Below are positions 19,001-30,689 of a DNA stretch of 64,000 nucleotides, piece by piece. Position numbers and translations under genes: made by a program. The notes below the pieces were generated by a model. It did no database searches. It was not told the DNA's origin and saw only the letters and a program-made list of their open reading frames with translations. Positions within the stretch are counted from its first letter, which is position 1. Every line of letters starts with the position of its first letter. The stretch covers positions 1-64,000 of the forward strand of contig NZ_LFYO02000001.1 of assembly GCF_001182825.2 (NCBI RefSeq). The letters run 5' to 3'. This DNA is from Streptococcus sp. X13SY08 (GTDB lineage Bacteria; Bacillota; Bacilli; Lactobacillales; Streptococcaceae).

Positions 19001-21595
19001 TTATTTATTGCAATCTTTTGATTTTTTTGAAGTTGTCTTTTTTCGATAGCTATCATAGCCTATAAAGCTCCCAATACCTATGAAAAAGGAAGCTAAACCT
19101 ATTCTAAAACCACTAGGAATGAAAGTTAGAACGAGTATTCCTTTTCCTTTAGGGACATCCACCTTCGTAAAACCATTCTGGGCCTTTTTAAGGCCTATTT
19201 TTTTGCCATTTAAGGTTGCTGACCAACCTTTATCGTATGGAATCGTATAGAAGATAGAAGCCTTATTTTGGCTATTATAGGTTGTTGTGACCTGATTTCC
19301 ATCAACTGTTGTTGTGATGTCTTTTTCTAAGATAGAGGCCATAGCAGCCTGATAAGCTATTAAATCTAATCTATAGAATTGAGGAGTATCAAAGGAAACT
19401 TGCTGATTTTGAGGGAATGTCAGGTCGATTGTTACTATTTTCTCTGAGGAGAAGTAACCGGCTGAAAAAATTGAGAAACTATTATCCGTTGTAAACTCGT
19501 TTGACACATTATTGACAGTAACATTTACTCCCTTATCATGTTCATTTGTAAAACTTAAATTTGGAAGACTGATGTACAATTGACTGTTAGCAGGCACAGT
19601 AAAGGTGTATGTAGCCCTAGCTGTATCTTCTCCTTCTTTTGCTTTCACAGTGACACGATTGTCAAGTTGATTGACATTTTCTATAGAGATCGGATGCAGA
19701 CTTGTATAATATTTAAATTCATTGGCTGACAAAGCATTTAAAAAATTAGTTTGATTATCGAGTGTCAAATTTGTAAACTTGACATCTTGGTAAACACTAT
19801 TGGTCAGAATTCCTAAAGAGGATGCAAATTGATTTTCGTATAGAGAAAGTGTGTTAGTCTTGTCAATCTCTGTAAAGCCAAATTTTAGTGGATTTGTAGC
19901 AGATAAATTGTAGCGAATACCCAGAAGACTATCACCGATCAAGGTATTGTTCTGATAACGAAGATTAAGATTGGTTCCATCGGAGCGGAAGCCCAATTTG
20001 TCAAGAGTGGAGCTGGACGAACGATTACGAATGGAAGAAAATTGTGAAATACCATTATAATTGTACTTCATGCTATCGTTCCCTGTTTGAGGTAGAAGAC
20101 GCTCTGTACGATAAAACTGATCAGCATCATTTTGAGTGGTTTCAACTAATTTCAGCATATCGTCAGCCTGATAGAGGTAGCTTGATCGACTAGGAAAATT
20201 CCATTCTTCTGCTAAGCCTTCAATCTGATATTGTGAATGAATACCCATTTCAAAGAGTCCGAAAAACAGGATTAAGGAAGAAAAGACAATATAAGAGATT
20301 CTTTTTTTGATAACAATCAAGAGAAGAATAAGGTAGACTAATAGAAACTCGGCAGTTAAAATAAAGGAAATATTTTCTAGAAAAGTATAGTGCTCTTTGA
20401 ATAGATAAGTCAGCACATAACCAATAGTGAGAAAAGCCATACTAGTAAATACAGCCCAAGGTTTCACACAACGAATACGGATCAAAACTTCAGCAGCCAT
20501 ATAAATGATGAGAAATGAAAATACCCAAGCATATCTGTGTAAAAACATATTTGGTGCATGCATTCCTTGCCAGAATAAATCCAGAGGCTGTAGATAGAAA
20601 CTAGCTATTAAAAAAATAATGAAGAATGCATAAGTGCATTTAACTTGCCATTTGATGGACTTAATTGTGAAAAATAGCAAACTTAAAATGAGTGGTAGTA
20701 GTCCAACAAAAATCATGGGAAGAGCACCAAACTTTGTCGTATCATAGGCACCCACCATATTTTTTGCAAAGAAATCTAGGATCCAAGAATTATCTGTTTG
20801 CCATTTGACAATTTCTGTAAATTTTTCGCCGTGGGTTCGTAAATCAAGAATAGTTGGGAGGAGCATGACAAGGCTAGTAAGAGCAGCTAATGTTGACACT
20901 ATTGTAAAGTCTATAATTGTTTGCCACCTTTTTTTGAAGTCCCACGAGAGTTTTAACAAAAACCAGAAACTCAGAAAAATAACAGCTATATACCCAAAGT
21001 AATAATTTTGGATAAATAGACAAGTGAGCGTCACAAAATAAAGAATTCGTCCTTTTTCAATAACGATTTTGTGTAAACCTAGTAGGATAAGAGGAAGTAA
21101 AATAAAGACATCTAACCAGCTAGAAATTTCTAGTTGACTAGTCATAAAACTCATTAAAGATAGGCTTGTAGAAAGAAATAGTGTCACTATTGGATGAAGT
21201 TTTTTATGAATTTCTTTTAAACTGATATAGGTTGACAGACCTGTCAATCCGAATTTAATGATTGTAAAGAGATAGAGAAAGTCAGGCATAGACTTCATAT
21301 CAGCGAAAAATAGAAGTGGTAACAGAAAAGAGCCTAGATAGTAAGACATAAGAGCATAGAAATTAAGACCTGATCCGCTTGTAAATGTATAAAAAATAGA
21401 ACCATCACCATGCAAAACATTGCGCAATGTTTCATGAAAAATCACATATTGATGGAAACCATCGCTTGCTAGTATAGTTGTATCACCAAAGAGCCAGACT
21501 CCCTTTAAAGCCAAAATAATTGTAATAAAGAGTAAAGGGAGAAAAAAGGCTATTAATCCGTAGATGATTTTGGAATATTTTTTAAGTAATTTCAT
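19001..21595 (-). CDS. YfhO family multi-pass membrane protein
   Basis: 864 residues. An N-terminal half with about twelve hydrophobic segments is followed by a large extracytoplasmic beta-rich domain (from about residue 450) and a final membrane helix near the C terminus. This is the layout of YfhO/GT-C-like membrane proteins. Some family members add sugars to lipoteichoic acid (for example B. subtilis YfhO and Listeria GtlB), so a cell-envelope glycosylation role is likely but inferred. The frame is intact. It is a single gene, convergent with the tRNA-Asn unit. Three copies or near copies of the TTGACA-N4-TGTCAA dyad lie within it. Confidence 0.88.
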   Translation of the reverse strand: MKLLKKYSKIIYGLIAFFLPLLFITIILALKGVWLFGDTTILASDGFHQYVIFHETLRNVLHGDGSIFYTFTSGSGLNFYALMSYYLGSFLLPLLFFADMKSMPDFLYLFTIIKFGLTGLSTYISLKEIHKKLHPIVTLFLSTSLSLMSFMTSQLEISSWLDVFILLPLILLGLHKIVIEKGRILYFVTLTCLFIQNYYFGYIAVIFLSFWFLLKLSWDFKKRWQTIIDFTIVSTLAALTSLVMLLPTILDLRTHGEKFTEIVKWQTDNSWILDFFAKNMVGAYDTTKFGALPMIFVGLLPLILSLLFFTIKSIKWQVKCTYAFFIIFLIASFYLQPLDLFWQGMHAPNMFLHRYAWVFSFLIIYMAAEVLIRIRCVKPWAVFTSMAFLTIGYVLTYLFKEHYTFLENISFILTAEFLLVYLILLLIVIKKRISYIVFSSLILFFGLFEMGIHSQYQIEGLAEEWNFPSRSSYLYQADDMLKLVETTQNDADQFYRTERLLPQTGNDSMKYNYNGISQFSSIRNRSSSSTLDKLGFRSDGTNLNLRYQNNTLIGDSLLGIRYNLSATNPLKFGFTEIDKTNTLSLYENQFASSLGILTNSVYQDVKFTNLTLDNQTNFLNALSANEFKYYTSLHPISIENVNQLDNRVTVKAKEGEDTARATYTFTVPANSQLYISLPNLSFTNEHDKGVNVTVNNVSNEFTTDNSFSIFSAGYFSSEKIVTIDLTFPQNQQVSFDTPQFYRLDLIAYQAAMASILEKDITTTVDGNQVTTTYNSQNKASIFYTIPYDKGWSATLNGKKIGLKKAQNGFTKVDVPKGKGILVLTFIPSGFRIGLASFFIGIGSFIGYDSYRKKTTSKKSKDCNK
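21232..21247. repeat. TTGACA-N4-TGTCAA dyad, copy 3 (in yfhO-like gene)
   Basis: TTGACAGACCTGTCAA, seven-base arms with a 2-bp centre. Near copies lie in the same gene at 19650-19665 and 20893-20908. Confidence 0.7.
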
Positions 21596-22020
21596 AAGTT
21601 TATTTTACCATTTTTAGAGAGAAAAAAGAGATAAATCGCTTTTGTCTAGTCAATACGGGCGACAAGAACTTGATAAAGGTGTAAATCACATTGTAAAGGT
21701 TAAATGTTCTTTCTTTTTTTCTAAAGACGATTTAATTTATTAGCGGTTTTGGTATTTGGTTACTAGTGAATCATCTCAAGGTATTTTTGAAGCAAATCAG
21801 ATTTCATTTTGTAGAAGAAATCCAAGTAATAGCTGTTCGTTTCTGATACTGATTATAGAAATTGCTATCCAGACAATTCTATTAATTGATTGCAGTTTTC
21901 ATTTTATTCTCTTCTAAAAGAGTGATTGCTTTTTAAAGATTAAATTTACTAGTATTGTAAAGTAATAGAAAATTTCTGTCAACTTAAGAAAAAGAAAAAG
22001 ACGAAAATTCGTCTTTTATC
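21596..22020. other. Intergenic region without a recognisable gene
   Basis: 425 bp, AT-rich, with stop codons in all frames. I see no RNA gene. Short stretches of one plus-strand frame read like coding sequence (near 21760-21850) but are broken, so a worn-out gene remnant is possible. The right end is the ABC-F terminator. Confidence 0.4.
21993..22015 (-). terminator. Terminator after the ABC-F gene
   Basis: AAAAGACGA/TCGTCTTTT stem with a short AAAT-type loop, A/T tracts on both sides, directly after the stop on the minus strand. Confidence 0.8.
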
Positions 22021-23576
22021 TTATTTCCATAATTCTTGCACTTTTGCTTGTACTTGATCATTTTCTAAGAATTCATCATAGGTTTCATCAATTCGGTCAA
22101 TGACACCGTTTTTTGAGATGACAACAATGTGATTGGCAAGTGTTTGGATAAATTCATGGTCATGGCTGGCAAAGATAATTGATTCTTTGAAAGCTTTGAG
22201 ACCGTCATTAAGACTTGAAATAGATTCCAAATCTAAGTGATTAGTTGGATCGTCGAGTACTAACACGTTTGATTTCAAGAGCATAAGTTTAGAGAGCATA
22301 ACGCGGACTTTCTCGCCCCCTGAAAGAACGTTAACAGGTTTGTTAACCTCATCACCAGAGAAGAGCATGCGACCCAAGAAACCACGCAAGAAAGTATTGT
22401 CATCTTCTTCCTTAGCAGCAAATTGACGGAGCCAGTCGAGAATTGATTCCCCACTTGCAAAGTCAGCGCTGTTATCTTTCGGAAGATAAGATTGACTAGT
22501 TGTGACACCCCACTTGACAGTTCCTTCGTAAGGAATTTCTCCCATGATAGCACGGATGAGTGCAGTAGTTTGGATGTCATTTTGTCCAATAAGAGCCGTC
22601 TTATCACCTGGACGGAGAATAAAGCTGATGTTTTCTAAAATCGTTTCGCCATCGATAACAACTTTCAAATCTTCTACACGAAGTAAGTCATTTCCGATTT
22701 CACGTTCCGCTTTAAAGTTGATAAATGGATATTTACGGCTTGATGGAACGATCTCTTCCAATTCAATTTTGTCCAACATTTTCTTACGAGAAGTGGCTTG
22801 TTTGGATTTAGAAGCGTTGGCAGAGAAACGTGCAACGAACTCTTGCAATTCTTTGATTTTTTCTTCAGCCTTGGCATTACGGTCAGCTTGTAAGCGAGCA
22901 GCCAATTCAGAAGATTGTTTCCAGAAGTCATAATTACCAACGAAGAGTTTGATTTTACCAAAGTCTAAGTCAGCCATGTGCGTACACACTTTATTGAGGA
23001 AGTGACGGTCATGGGATACAACGATAACGGTATTGTCAAAGTCAATCAAGAAATTTTCAAGCCAAGTGATGGATTGGATGTCAAGACCGTTGGTTGGCTC
23101 GTCGAGAAGAAGGACATCCGGTTTACCAAAGAGGGCTTTAGCAAGGAGGACCTTAACCTTGTCACCATTTGCCAATTCATTCATATTTTGGCAGTGAAGA
23201 TCTTCGCGAATTCGCCTTCAAGTTCGGCAGCACGAACACCATCCTCATCAGTGAAATCTTCCTTCATGTAGATAGCATCTTTTTCTTTCATGATGTTGTA
23301 GAGAGTCTCATTTCCCATGATAACAACATCAATCACGCGCTCATCTTCATAGTCGAAGTGGTTTTGGCGAAGAACAGATAAGCGCTCATCAGGACCAAGT
23401 GAAACATGGCCTGTTGATGGTTCAATATCACCTGCTAGGATTTTAAGGAAAGTAGATTTACCAGCACCATTGGCACCGATAAGACCATAAGTATTGCCTG
23501 ATGTAAATTTAATGTTGACATCATCGAAAAGTTTGCGGTCACTAAAACGTAGGGATACGTCTGAAACTGTTAGCAC
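22021..23576 (-). pseudogene. ABC-F ATPase (YkpA/YbiT-like), interrupted
   Basis: Soluble protein with two ABC domains, of the ribosome-associated ABC-F class. The first half (23576 to about 23205) has Walker A GANGAGKST and stops after ELEGEFA. The second part resumes in another frame (EDLHCQNMNELANGDK) with the first-domain signature, DEPTNGLD, the linker, a GQNDIQTT-type second P-loop, LSGGEKVR and DDPTNHLD. By family comparison about 20 residues between GEFA and EDLH are absent at 23203-23208. The rest is intact to the C terminus. An assembly deletion is more likely than real loss. Confidence 0.85.
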
Positions 23577-23645
23577 GATTGGTTACCTCTTGTCTTTAGT
23601 CTATCTTTTTATTGTACTAGAAAATGGCTGATATTTCAATGAAAA

Positions 23646-24518
23646 CTACATTGGAATCAAGATATCATCATCAATATGGCTGTGGTCTTTGTGGAGGCTA
23701 AAGCCACGTCCACGAACTTGAGTGGCTGGCATGATGACCATAAAGGCTGTTTCATCTATAGAAATAATTTCTTGCTCGATGATTTGTACTTCTTGTCGAG
23801 AAACAGTTGTCATCAGCATTCGCTTCTCACTACCAGTATAACCACCTACAACGGGTAGTTCGGTGACGCCACGATCAGCAATCTTAGTAATGTATTCCTT
23901 AATAGCCACATGCTTTTTGGAAATAATCAACATATTACGTGATGAATCGGATCCAGCCATCATCAGATTTGTAATATAAGTGATGCATAGCAGAGCGATA
24001 ATCGAATACATGACTGTATCAGGATCAAAAGCCACAAAACCAATGACAACAATTATCCCGTCTATGATACCAATTAAGATTCCAAGGGAAATAGGGGTGT
24101 ATTTATTTAATATTTGAACAACAATTCCTGTCCCACCAGTTGATGAATTTCCCAAGAAAACTAAGCCAATACCAAAACCAAGAATTACTCCTCCAAAAAT
24201 CGCAGCAAGAAGAGGATTATGTGTAAAGGTTGGCAACATATCTGTCAAGCTGATGAAAACAGGGTAAATCCAAGCACCATAGAGTGTTCGGATTAAGGTA
24301 GATCGACCAAGTAATACCCAGCAGAGAATCAGCAGAGGGACATTGGCAAAGAGGACAAAGTTGGAAGGATTCCAACCAAGTAAAGCCTTCATGCTAATGG
24401 CTAGTCCCCCTACACCTCCTGAAGCAATATTATTTTCCACGAACATAGTATTGAAACCAATGGCAGCAATTAGGGCGCCAAGGGTCACAAATGCGTAATC
24501 CTTTAGTTTATTATTCAT
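23646..24518 (-). CDS. YitT family membrane protein (DUF2179 C terminus)
   Basis: 290 residues from the ATG at 24516-24518 (MNNKLKDYAFVTLGALIAAIG); an ATG at 24528-24530 is equally possible. Five or six membrane segments are followed by a cytoplasmic DUF2179 domain (about residues 205-275, with RMLMTTVSRQEV). The family is broadly conserved in Firmicutes and its substrate is unknown. The window has a second member at 57039. The gene is divergent from the T-box transcript. Confidence 0.85.
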   Translation of the reverse strand: MNNKLKDYAFVTLGALIAAIGFNTMFVENNIASGGVGGLAISMKALLGWNPSNFVLFANVPLLILCWVLLGRSTLIRTLYGAWIYPVFISLTDMLPTFTHNPLLAAIFGGVILGFGIGLVFLGNSSTGGTGIVVQILNKYTPISLGILIGIIDGIIVVIGFVAFDPDTVMYSIIALLCITYITNLMMAGSDSSRNMLIISKKHVAIKEYITKIADRGVTELPVVGGYTGSEKRMLMTTVSRQEVQIIEQEIISIDETAFMVIMPATQVRGRGFSLHKDHSHIDDDILIPM

Positions 24519-24593
24519 TATTATACTCATTTCTAAAAAAATTCGACTACATATTATCGCTAAAAGAAAGGCACTTGTCAAGTCGGAAATAAC

Positions 24594-24622
24594 TTGACTT
24601 TTTTAGGTAAAAATCATACAAT
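24594..24622 (+). promoter_or_regulatory. Promoter of the T-box transcript
   Basis: TTGACT (24594-24599), 17-bp spacer, TACAAT (24617-24622), just upstream of the T-box leader. Confidence 0.75.
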
Positions 24623-24639
24623 AAAAAAGATTATACTTA

Positions 24640-24861
24640 TCCTTATTTTAAGAGAGCTGACGGTCGCTGTAAGTTAGTAATAGGTGAGTTGAAATGGGCT
24701 GATGTTCCACGTGAAACAAACACATAAGTTTTAGGTTTGACACTCCTTATCGTGTTTTAAAGATGACAGAATTGTAAACTTATTGTAAACACCTGTCAAC
24801 TGAGGTGGTACCGCGTAGTGATACACTCATGCCCTCATGCTATTTAAGCATGGGGATTTTT
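24640..24861 (+). ncRNA. T-box leader (probably tryptophan-specific)
   Basis: Contains the T-box sequence GAGGTGGTACCGCG (24802-24815), which pairs with the acceptor end of uncharged tRNA. It is followed by a terminator, CCTCATGC/GCATGGGG with a T5 tail (24833-24861). Stem I lies in 24650-24760. A TGG triplet in AAATGGGCTG near 24692-24701 could be the specifier, which fits trpS being in the downstream transcript. Uncharged tRNA-Trp should allow read-through into the acetyltransferase and trpS genes. Confidence 0.88.
24703..24718. promoter_or_regulatory. Perfect parS site inside the T-box leader
   Basis: TGTTCCACGTGAAACA is an exact match to the parS consensus of B. subtilis and streptococci. 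It is about 9 kb from parB and lies within the stem I region of the T-box RNA. Confidence 0.92.
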
Positions 24862-24886
24862 GTTTATTAAAGAAGAAAGGGGCTAT

Positions 24887-25454
24887 ATGGAAAATACTTT
24901 TCAAAAATTAAATCGGTATCGTGTCATTGAAACAGATAGACTTTTACTTCGTCCAGTAACACTAGCTGATGCTGAGGAAATGTTTGCTTACGCTTCGGAT
25001 GAAGAGAATGTCCGCTGGACATTTGTGGCGAATCAATCTCTTGAAGAAACAAAAAATATTATTGCTAGTATTTACCTTGCTAGTCCACTGGGGGCGTTGG
25101 GGAATAGAACTGAAGGGGGCTGGAGCATTTATTGGTACGATTGACATGCATAATTTGAAAGAAGATGTTGGTCGTGCGGAATTTGGGTATACTTTAGATA
25201 AGCGTTATTGGAATCAAGGGTATATGACAGAAGTTGCTACAGCATTTGTGAAGTTCTTTTTTGAGGAATTTGAAATGAATTGCTTGGTTGCACGGCATGA
25301 TAAAGATAATCCAGCTTCTGGTCGTGTCATGCAAAAAGTTGGCATGGTGTTTAGTCATGAAGAGCCCTATGCTAAGCGCGATAAAAAAGAGCTAGAACGT
25401 ATGGTGACCATGGTGCATTACGTGGTGACAAAAGAAGATTATTTTAAAGATTGA
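24887..25454 (+). pseudogene. GNAT family acetyltransferase (RimJ/RimL-like), one-base frameshift
   Basis: N-terminal ETDRLLLRPVTLADAEEMF and C-terminal YTLDKRYWNQGYMTEVATAFVKFFFEEF are the usual RimJ-type acetyltransferase elements. The frame breaks at a run of five G at 25090-25094. With four G it reads SPLGRWGIELK and continues unbroken to the TGA at 25452-25454, giving about 188 residues. The start is preceded by AAAGGGG. It lies between the T-box leader and trpS, so it should respond to tryptophan charging. The substrate is unknown. A base-calling error is probable. Confidence 0.8.
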
Positions 25455-25467
25455 CAATGTTGTCAAT
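25450..25467. repeat. TTGACA-N4-TGTCAA dyad, copy 4 (acetyltransferase-trpS junction)
   Basis: ATTGACAATGTTGTCAAT, eight-base arms, overlapping the acetyltransferase stop codon and lying 20 bp before trpS. A TTGTAAA half-site follows at 25470. Confidence 0.75.
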
Positions 25468-25486
25468 TAATTGTAAAGGAGAAAAT

Positions 25487-26509
25487 ATGACAAAACCAAT
25501 TATTTTAACAGGGGATCGTCCTACAGGGAAGTTGCACTTAGGGCATTACGTGGGGAGTTTGAAAAATCGTGTTATCCTACAAGATGAAAAGAAATATGAT
25601 ATGTTCGTTTTCTTAGCAGATCAGCAAGCACTGACAGATCACGCCAAAGAAGCGGCGCAAATCAAGGAATCTATTGGCAATGTTGCTCTGGACTATTTGT
25701 CAGTTGGTCTAGATCCTAGTCAATCCACTATTTTTATCCAAAGTCAAATTCCAGAATTAGCCGAATTAACCATGTACTATCTCAATTTGGTTTCTGTTGC
25801 TCGTTTAGAACGTAACCCAACGGTTAAAACAGAGATTGCTCAAAAAGGATTTGGCGAATCTATTCCATCTGGTTTCTTAGTTTATCCAGTGTCGCAAGCG
25901 GCTGATATTACAGCTTTTAAGGCGAATCTTGTCCCAGTTGGAAATGATCAAAAACCGATGATTGAGCAGACGCGTGAAATTGCACGCAGTTTCAACCATA
26001 CCTATAATTGTGATGTACTGGTAGAACCTGAAGGTATTTATCCTGAAAATGAAGGAACTGGACGTTTACCGGGCTTAGATGGTAATGCCAAAATGTCCAA
26101 ATCGCTTGGAAATGGTATTTATCTATCTGATGATGCAGATACGGTTCGTAAAAAAGTGATGAGCGTGTATACAGATCCGAATCATATCCGTGTCGAAGAT
26201 CCAGGTCAGATTGAAGGGAATATGGTTTTCCATTATCTGGATATTTTTGGTCGCGAGGAAGATCAATCAGACATTGCAGCTATGAAAGAACATTACCAAC
26301 GTGGTGGACTTGGAGATGTGAAAACCAAGCGTTACTTACTAGAAATCTTAGAACGAGAATTAGCTCCGATTCGTGAGCGTCGTTTGGAATATGCTAAGGA
26401 TATGGGTCAAGTATTTTCAATGCTTGAGAAAGGTAGCGAAAAAGCACGAGCTGTTGCGGGACAAACACTTTCAGAAGTGAAGGCAGCAATGGGGATCAAT
26501 TATTTTTAA
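25487..26509 (+). CDS. trpS: Tryptophanyl-tRNA synthetase
   Basis: Charges tRNA-Trp. 340 residues from the ATG at 25487, which follows AAAGGAG. Class I motifs are present: the HIGH equivalent LHLGHYVG near residue 17 and AKMSKS near residue 202. It is the second gene of the T-box-controlled transcript. The frame is intact and a terminator follows. Confidence 0.97.
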   Translation: MTKPIILTGDRPTGKLHLGHYVGSLKNRVILQDEKKYDMFVFLADQQALTDHAKEAAQIKESIGNVALDYLSVGLDPSQSTIFIQSQIPELAELTMYYLNLVSVARLERNPTVKTEIAQKGFGESIPSGFLVYPVSQAADITAFKANLVPVGNDQKPMIEQTREIARSFNHTYNCDVLVEPEGIYPENEGTGRLPGLDGNAKMSKSLGNGIYLSDDADTVRKKVMSVYTDPNHIRVEDPGQIEGNMVFHYLDIFGREEDQSDIAAMKEHYQRGGLGDVKTKRYLLEILERELAPIRERRLEYAKDMGQVFSMLEKGSEKARAVAGQTLSEVKAAMGINYF

Positions 26510-26519
26510 AAGGAGTATT

Positions 26520-26548
26520 GGGATAGATTTGATACTATCCCATCTTTT
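26520..26548 (+). terminator. Terminator after trpS
   Basis: GGGATAG/CTATCCC stem with an 8-nt loop followed by ATCTTTT. It ends only 7 bp before the next start codon. Confidence 0.75.
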
Positions 26549-26554
26549 GCAATC

Positions 26555-27844
26555 ATGAGAAAAAGAATTCAGTTAGTGACCATCTTATTAATTGGTATTT
26601 CATTGATGGCTTTCCTTTTTCTAAAAAGAGAAGCGGAGCGGGAGCAGTTATTTGCGACAGTTAGTAGTAATGATAAACTACTTTCAATAGTCTTAGCGAC
26701 AGATTTACACTATCTGTCAAGTGATTTGACAGATAAAGGGAGCTATTTTTCTGACATGGTTGACTATGCTGATGGGAAAAATATGTACTATATTGAAGAA
26801 ATTACAGACAGTTTTGTGGATGAAATGATTGCTTTAAAGCCTGAAATTCTCATATTGAGTGGGGACTTAACTTTTAATGGGGAAAAAGAAAGTCACTTGG
26901 ATTTAAAGAGAAAACTTGACCGTATCCAGAAAAAAGGAACACAGATTTTTGTAATTCCGGGAAATCATGACATTGAACGTTCCAGTGCAGCTAGTTTTTT
27001 CGGAGATGATTTTCAGTTGGTGGCTACCTTGTCAAAAAAACAGTTCGCAGAATTATATAAAGAATTTGGTTTACAGCAATCTTTACAAAAAGATGACAAT
27101 TCCTTGTCTTATATTTATGAAGCAAGAAAGGACACTTGGCTACTTTTGGTAGATTCTAATAGTGACAAGGAAAACGAATTATCTGTTGGAACACTTCATT
27201 GGATGGAAGATATATTGAAGCAAGCAGAGAAAAAGGGAGTAAAGGTCATTTCTGTCACCCATCAAAATATTTTAGTGCACCATCCAAACTTTACACGAGG
27301 TTTCCAACTTAATCAAGCTAGTCAACTAAAGGACATCTTTAAAGATTCTCCTGTTTTGCTCAATCTGAGTGGACATATTCATATTCAGCATATTGAGAAA
27401 GAAGTAATTCCTGAAATTTTGACGACTTCATTAGCTGTATCCCCTCATCAATATGGTGTTATAGAATATGATGGTAAGGAAATGTCTTACGATGTACAAC
27501 CTCTGTCTATTGACAGACGGGCGAAGGAAAATGGAGCAAAGGATCCAAAATTGCTGAATTTTAGCCAGTCTTCAAGAGATTTTATGATTCAAGTTGCTAA
27601 GCATAAGGCAGAACAATTTATTAAAGAGGATACTCTCTCAAAAAAAGATGAGGATTTACTATGCGATACATTTGCTCAGGTTAACGCAGATTATTTTGCA
27701 GGAAATACTATTGATCAAGAAAAATATGCTGACGGTATTGCTTTGTGGTCCCAACAAGAAAACAAATTTTTCAATTCTTATTTGGATGTAGTCTTATCTG
27801 CAAATACTCAAAACCAGCACAGCTATTCGATACAAGTACCTTAA
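26555..27844 (+). CDS. Membrane-anchored metallophosphoesterase
   Basis: 429 residues. A single hydrophobic anchor covers residues 7-22. The calcineurin-like metal-binding motifs appear in order: DLHY, GDLTFNG, GNHD, SVTHQN and GHIHIQH. This predicts an extracellular, membrane-tethered dinuclear phosphoesterase; the substrate is not evident. A C-terminal extension of about 150 residues is helical and unassigned. No ribosome binding site is seen before the ATG, which lies just behind the trpS terminator, so the true start could be internal or expression low. Confidence 0.85.
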   Translation: MRKRIQLVTILLIGISLMAFLFLKREAEREQLFATVSSNDKLLSIVLATDLHYLSSDLTDKGSYFSDMVDYADGKNMYYIEEITDSFVDEMIALKPEILILSGDLTFNGEKESHLDLKRKLDRIQKKGTQIFVIPGNHDIERSSAASFFGDDFQLVATLSKKQFAELYKEFGLQQSLQKDDNSLSYIYEARKDTWLLLVDSNSDKENELSVGTLHWMEDILKQAEKKGVKVISVTHQNILVHHPNFTRGFQLNQASQLKDIFKDSPVLLNLSGHIHIQHIEKEVIPEILTTSLAVSPHQYGVIEYDGKEMSYDVQPLSIDRRAKENGAKDPKLLNFSQSSRDFMIQVAKHKAEQFIKEDTLSKKDEDLLCDTFAQVNADYFAGNTIDQEKYADGIALWSQQENKFFNSYLDVVLSANTQNQHSYSIQVP

Positions 27845-27997
27845 ATATCATCGAATATTAAAAAAAGGAAAACGTTTTTAATAAGGTAAAAAAAGAATGA
27901 ATAATTAATATTTCAACAAAAACATTCTGTTTTAAAAAAGATGCTGTTTTAAATATTCTGACTATAAGTTTTTTGTTCGGAAATCCACTCATTTTTA

Positions 27998-28025
27998 TTG
28001 ACAAATATTTTCAAAATGTTATCAT
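27998..28025 (+). promoter_or_regulatory. guaB promoter
   Basis: TTGACA (27998-28003), 16-bp spacer, TATCAT (28020-28025), 50 bp before the start codon. An AAAACGTTTT palindrome near 27870, resembling a LacI/CcpA-type half, lies upstream. Confidence 0.65.
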
Positions 28026-28072
28026 ATATAAAATATAAATCACCCAAGTATGAGGGAAGAAAAGAGGAATAA

Positions 28073-29556
<1,484 letters not shown>

Positions 29557-29557
<1 letters not shown>

Positions 29558-29582
29558 AAAGAGGCGCTTTGCGTCTCTTTTT
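29557..29582. terminator. Bidirectional terminator between guaB and recF
   Basis: AAAGAGGCGC/GCGTCTCTTT stem with a short T loop and flanking A/T tracts. It serves the two convergent genes. Confidence 0.85.
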
Positions 29583-29595
29583 CTTTACAAGTTTG

Positions 29596-30687
29596 TCAAT
29601 CTATTGTCAACTTTCCGGTATCAATATGGAAAATTTTCAAGTCCTCAGGTAAGTTGTGGAGGTGTTCTAAGGTTGTAGTCGTAATAAAGGTTTGAATTTT
29701 ATCAGAGATCGTTTCCAGTAATTTTACTTGGCGATAATTGTCTAATTCGCTCATGACATCATCTAGTAATAAAATGGGATATTCGCGAGTAACTTCTTTC
29801 ATTAGTTCGATTTCGGCTAATTTTAGTGACAGAACTAAGCTACGATGTTGACCTTGACTACCATAATGAGCATTCATATCATTAATGAAAAATTGCAAGT
29901 CATCACGATGGGGGCCTACACCTGTATTCTTTTTGAACAAATCACGTTTACGACTTCTTTGCAACTCTGTCAAAAAACTGTCAACTAGGTTGTCAGTTTT
30001 TGTAAAGTCTATTGATGACTGATAAGATAAGGAAAGTGCTTCAGATAGATGTGAAATCTCAGCATGCTTGTCTCGTGCGAAGCTTTCAAGTTTCTTAAGA
30101 AAGTCTAATCTATGCTCAATAACTTTACTGCCATATTCTGCCAATTGTAAATCTAAAACGGATAGGAAATCCTCATCGACGCTAATAGCTTGTTTAAGAT
30201 AGGTATTACGCTGCTTCAAAACATGATTATAAGTGGATAAATCAGAAAGATAAATGGGTTTCATCTGTCCTAGTTCTACATCAATAAACTTACGGCGAAG
30301 AGCGGGTACCCCTTTGATGAGCTGTAAATCTTCAGGTGCAAATAGAACCACATTCATATGACCAATATAGTCTGACAGACGATTTTGCTTGAGGTGGTTG
30401 ACTTTGGTTGTCCGACCTTTTTCTGTTAATTCAATATCAAGTGGCAATTTACTGGTTGTCCGATGAACGATACCATGTACAGCAAGCGTCTTTGAAGCAA
30501 AATGAATTAAATATTTGTCTGTGCGTGTTCGATGACTTCGCGTCAAAGCTAGAAAGTAAATACTTTCTAGAATATTGGTCTTTCCTTGAGCATTTTTTCC
30601 AAGAAAAATATTGAGACCATTGTGGAATGTGACAGTTAAGTCTTGATAATTACGAAAGTGTTGGAGTCTTAATTCTTCGATCCACAT
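29596..30687 (-). CDS. recF: DNA replication and repair protein RecF
   Basis: SMC-like ATPase that helps load RecA at gaps. The 363-residue length is normal. It has Walker [10 protein letters not shown] near residues 34-42, a signature region [17 protein letters not shown], and Walker [14 protein letters not shown]. It overlaps no neighbour and lies 2 bp after yaaA, with which it is presumably co-transcribed from the divergent promoter region. In streptococci recF is near the origin but separated from dnaA, as here. Confidence 0.96.
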   Translation of the reverse strand: MWIEELRLQHFRNYQDLTVTFHNGLNIFLGKNAQGKTNILESIYFLALTRSHRTRTDKYLIHFASKTLAVHGIVHRTTSKLPLDIELTEKGRTTKVNHLKQNRLSDYIGHMNVVLFAPEDLQLIKGVPALRRKFIDVELGQMKPIYLSDLSTYNHVLKQRNTYLKQAISVDEDFLSVLDLQLAEYGSKVIEHRLDFLKKLESFARDKHAEISHLSEALSLSYQSSIDFTKTDNLVDSFLTELQRSRKRDLFKKNTGVGPHRDDLQFFINDMNAHYGSQGQHRSLVLSLKLAEIELMKEVTREYPILLLDDVMSELDNYRQVKLLETISDKIQTFITTTTLEHLHNLPEDLKIFHIDTGKLTID

Positions 30688-30689
30688 GT

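Noticed and set aside
26711..26735. Inverted repeat TATCTGTCAA/TTGACAGATA in the phosphoesterase gene, related to the dyad motif
   Set aside because: The half-sites are in the opposite order (TGTCAA first) with a 5-bp centre, so it is not counted with the TTGACA-N4-TGTCAA family.
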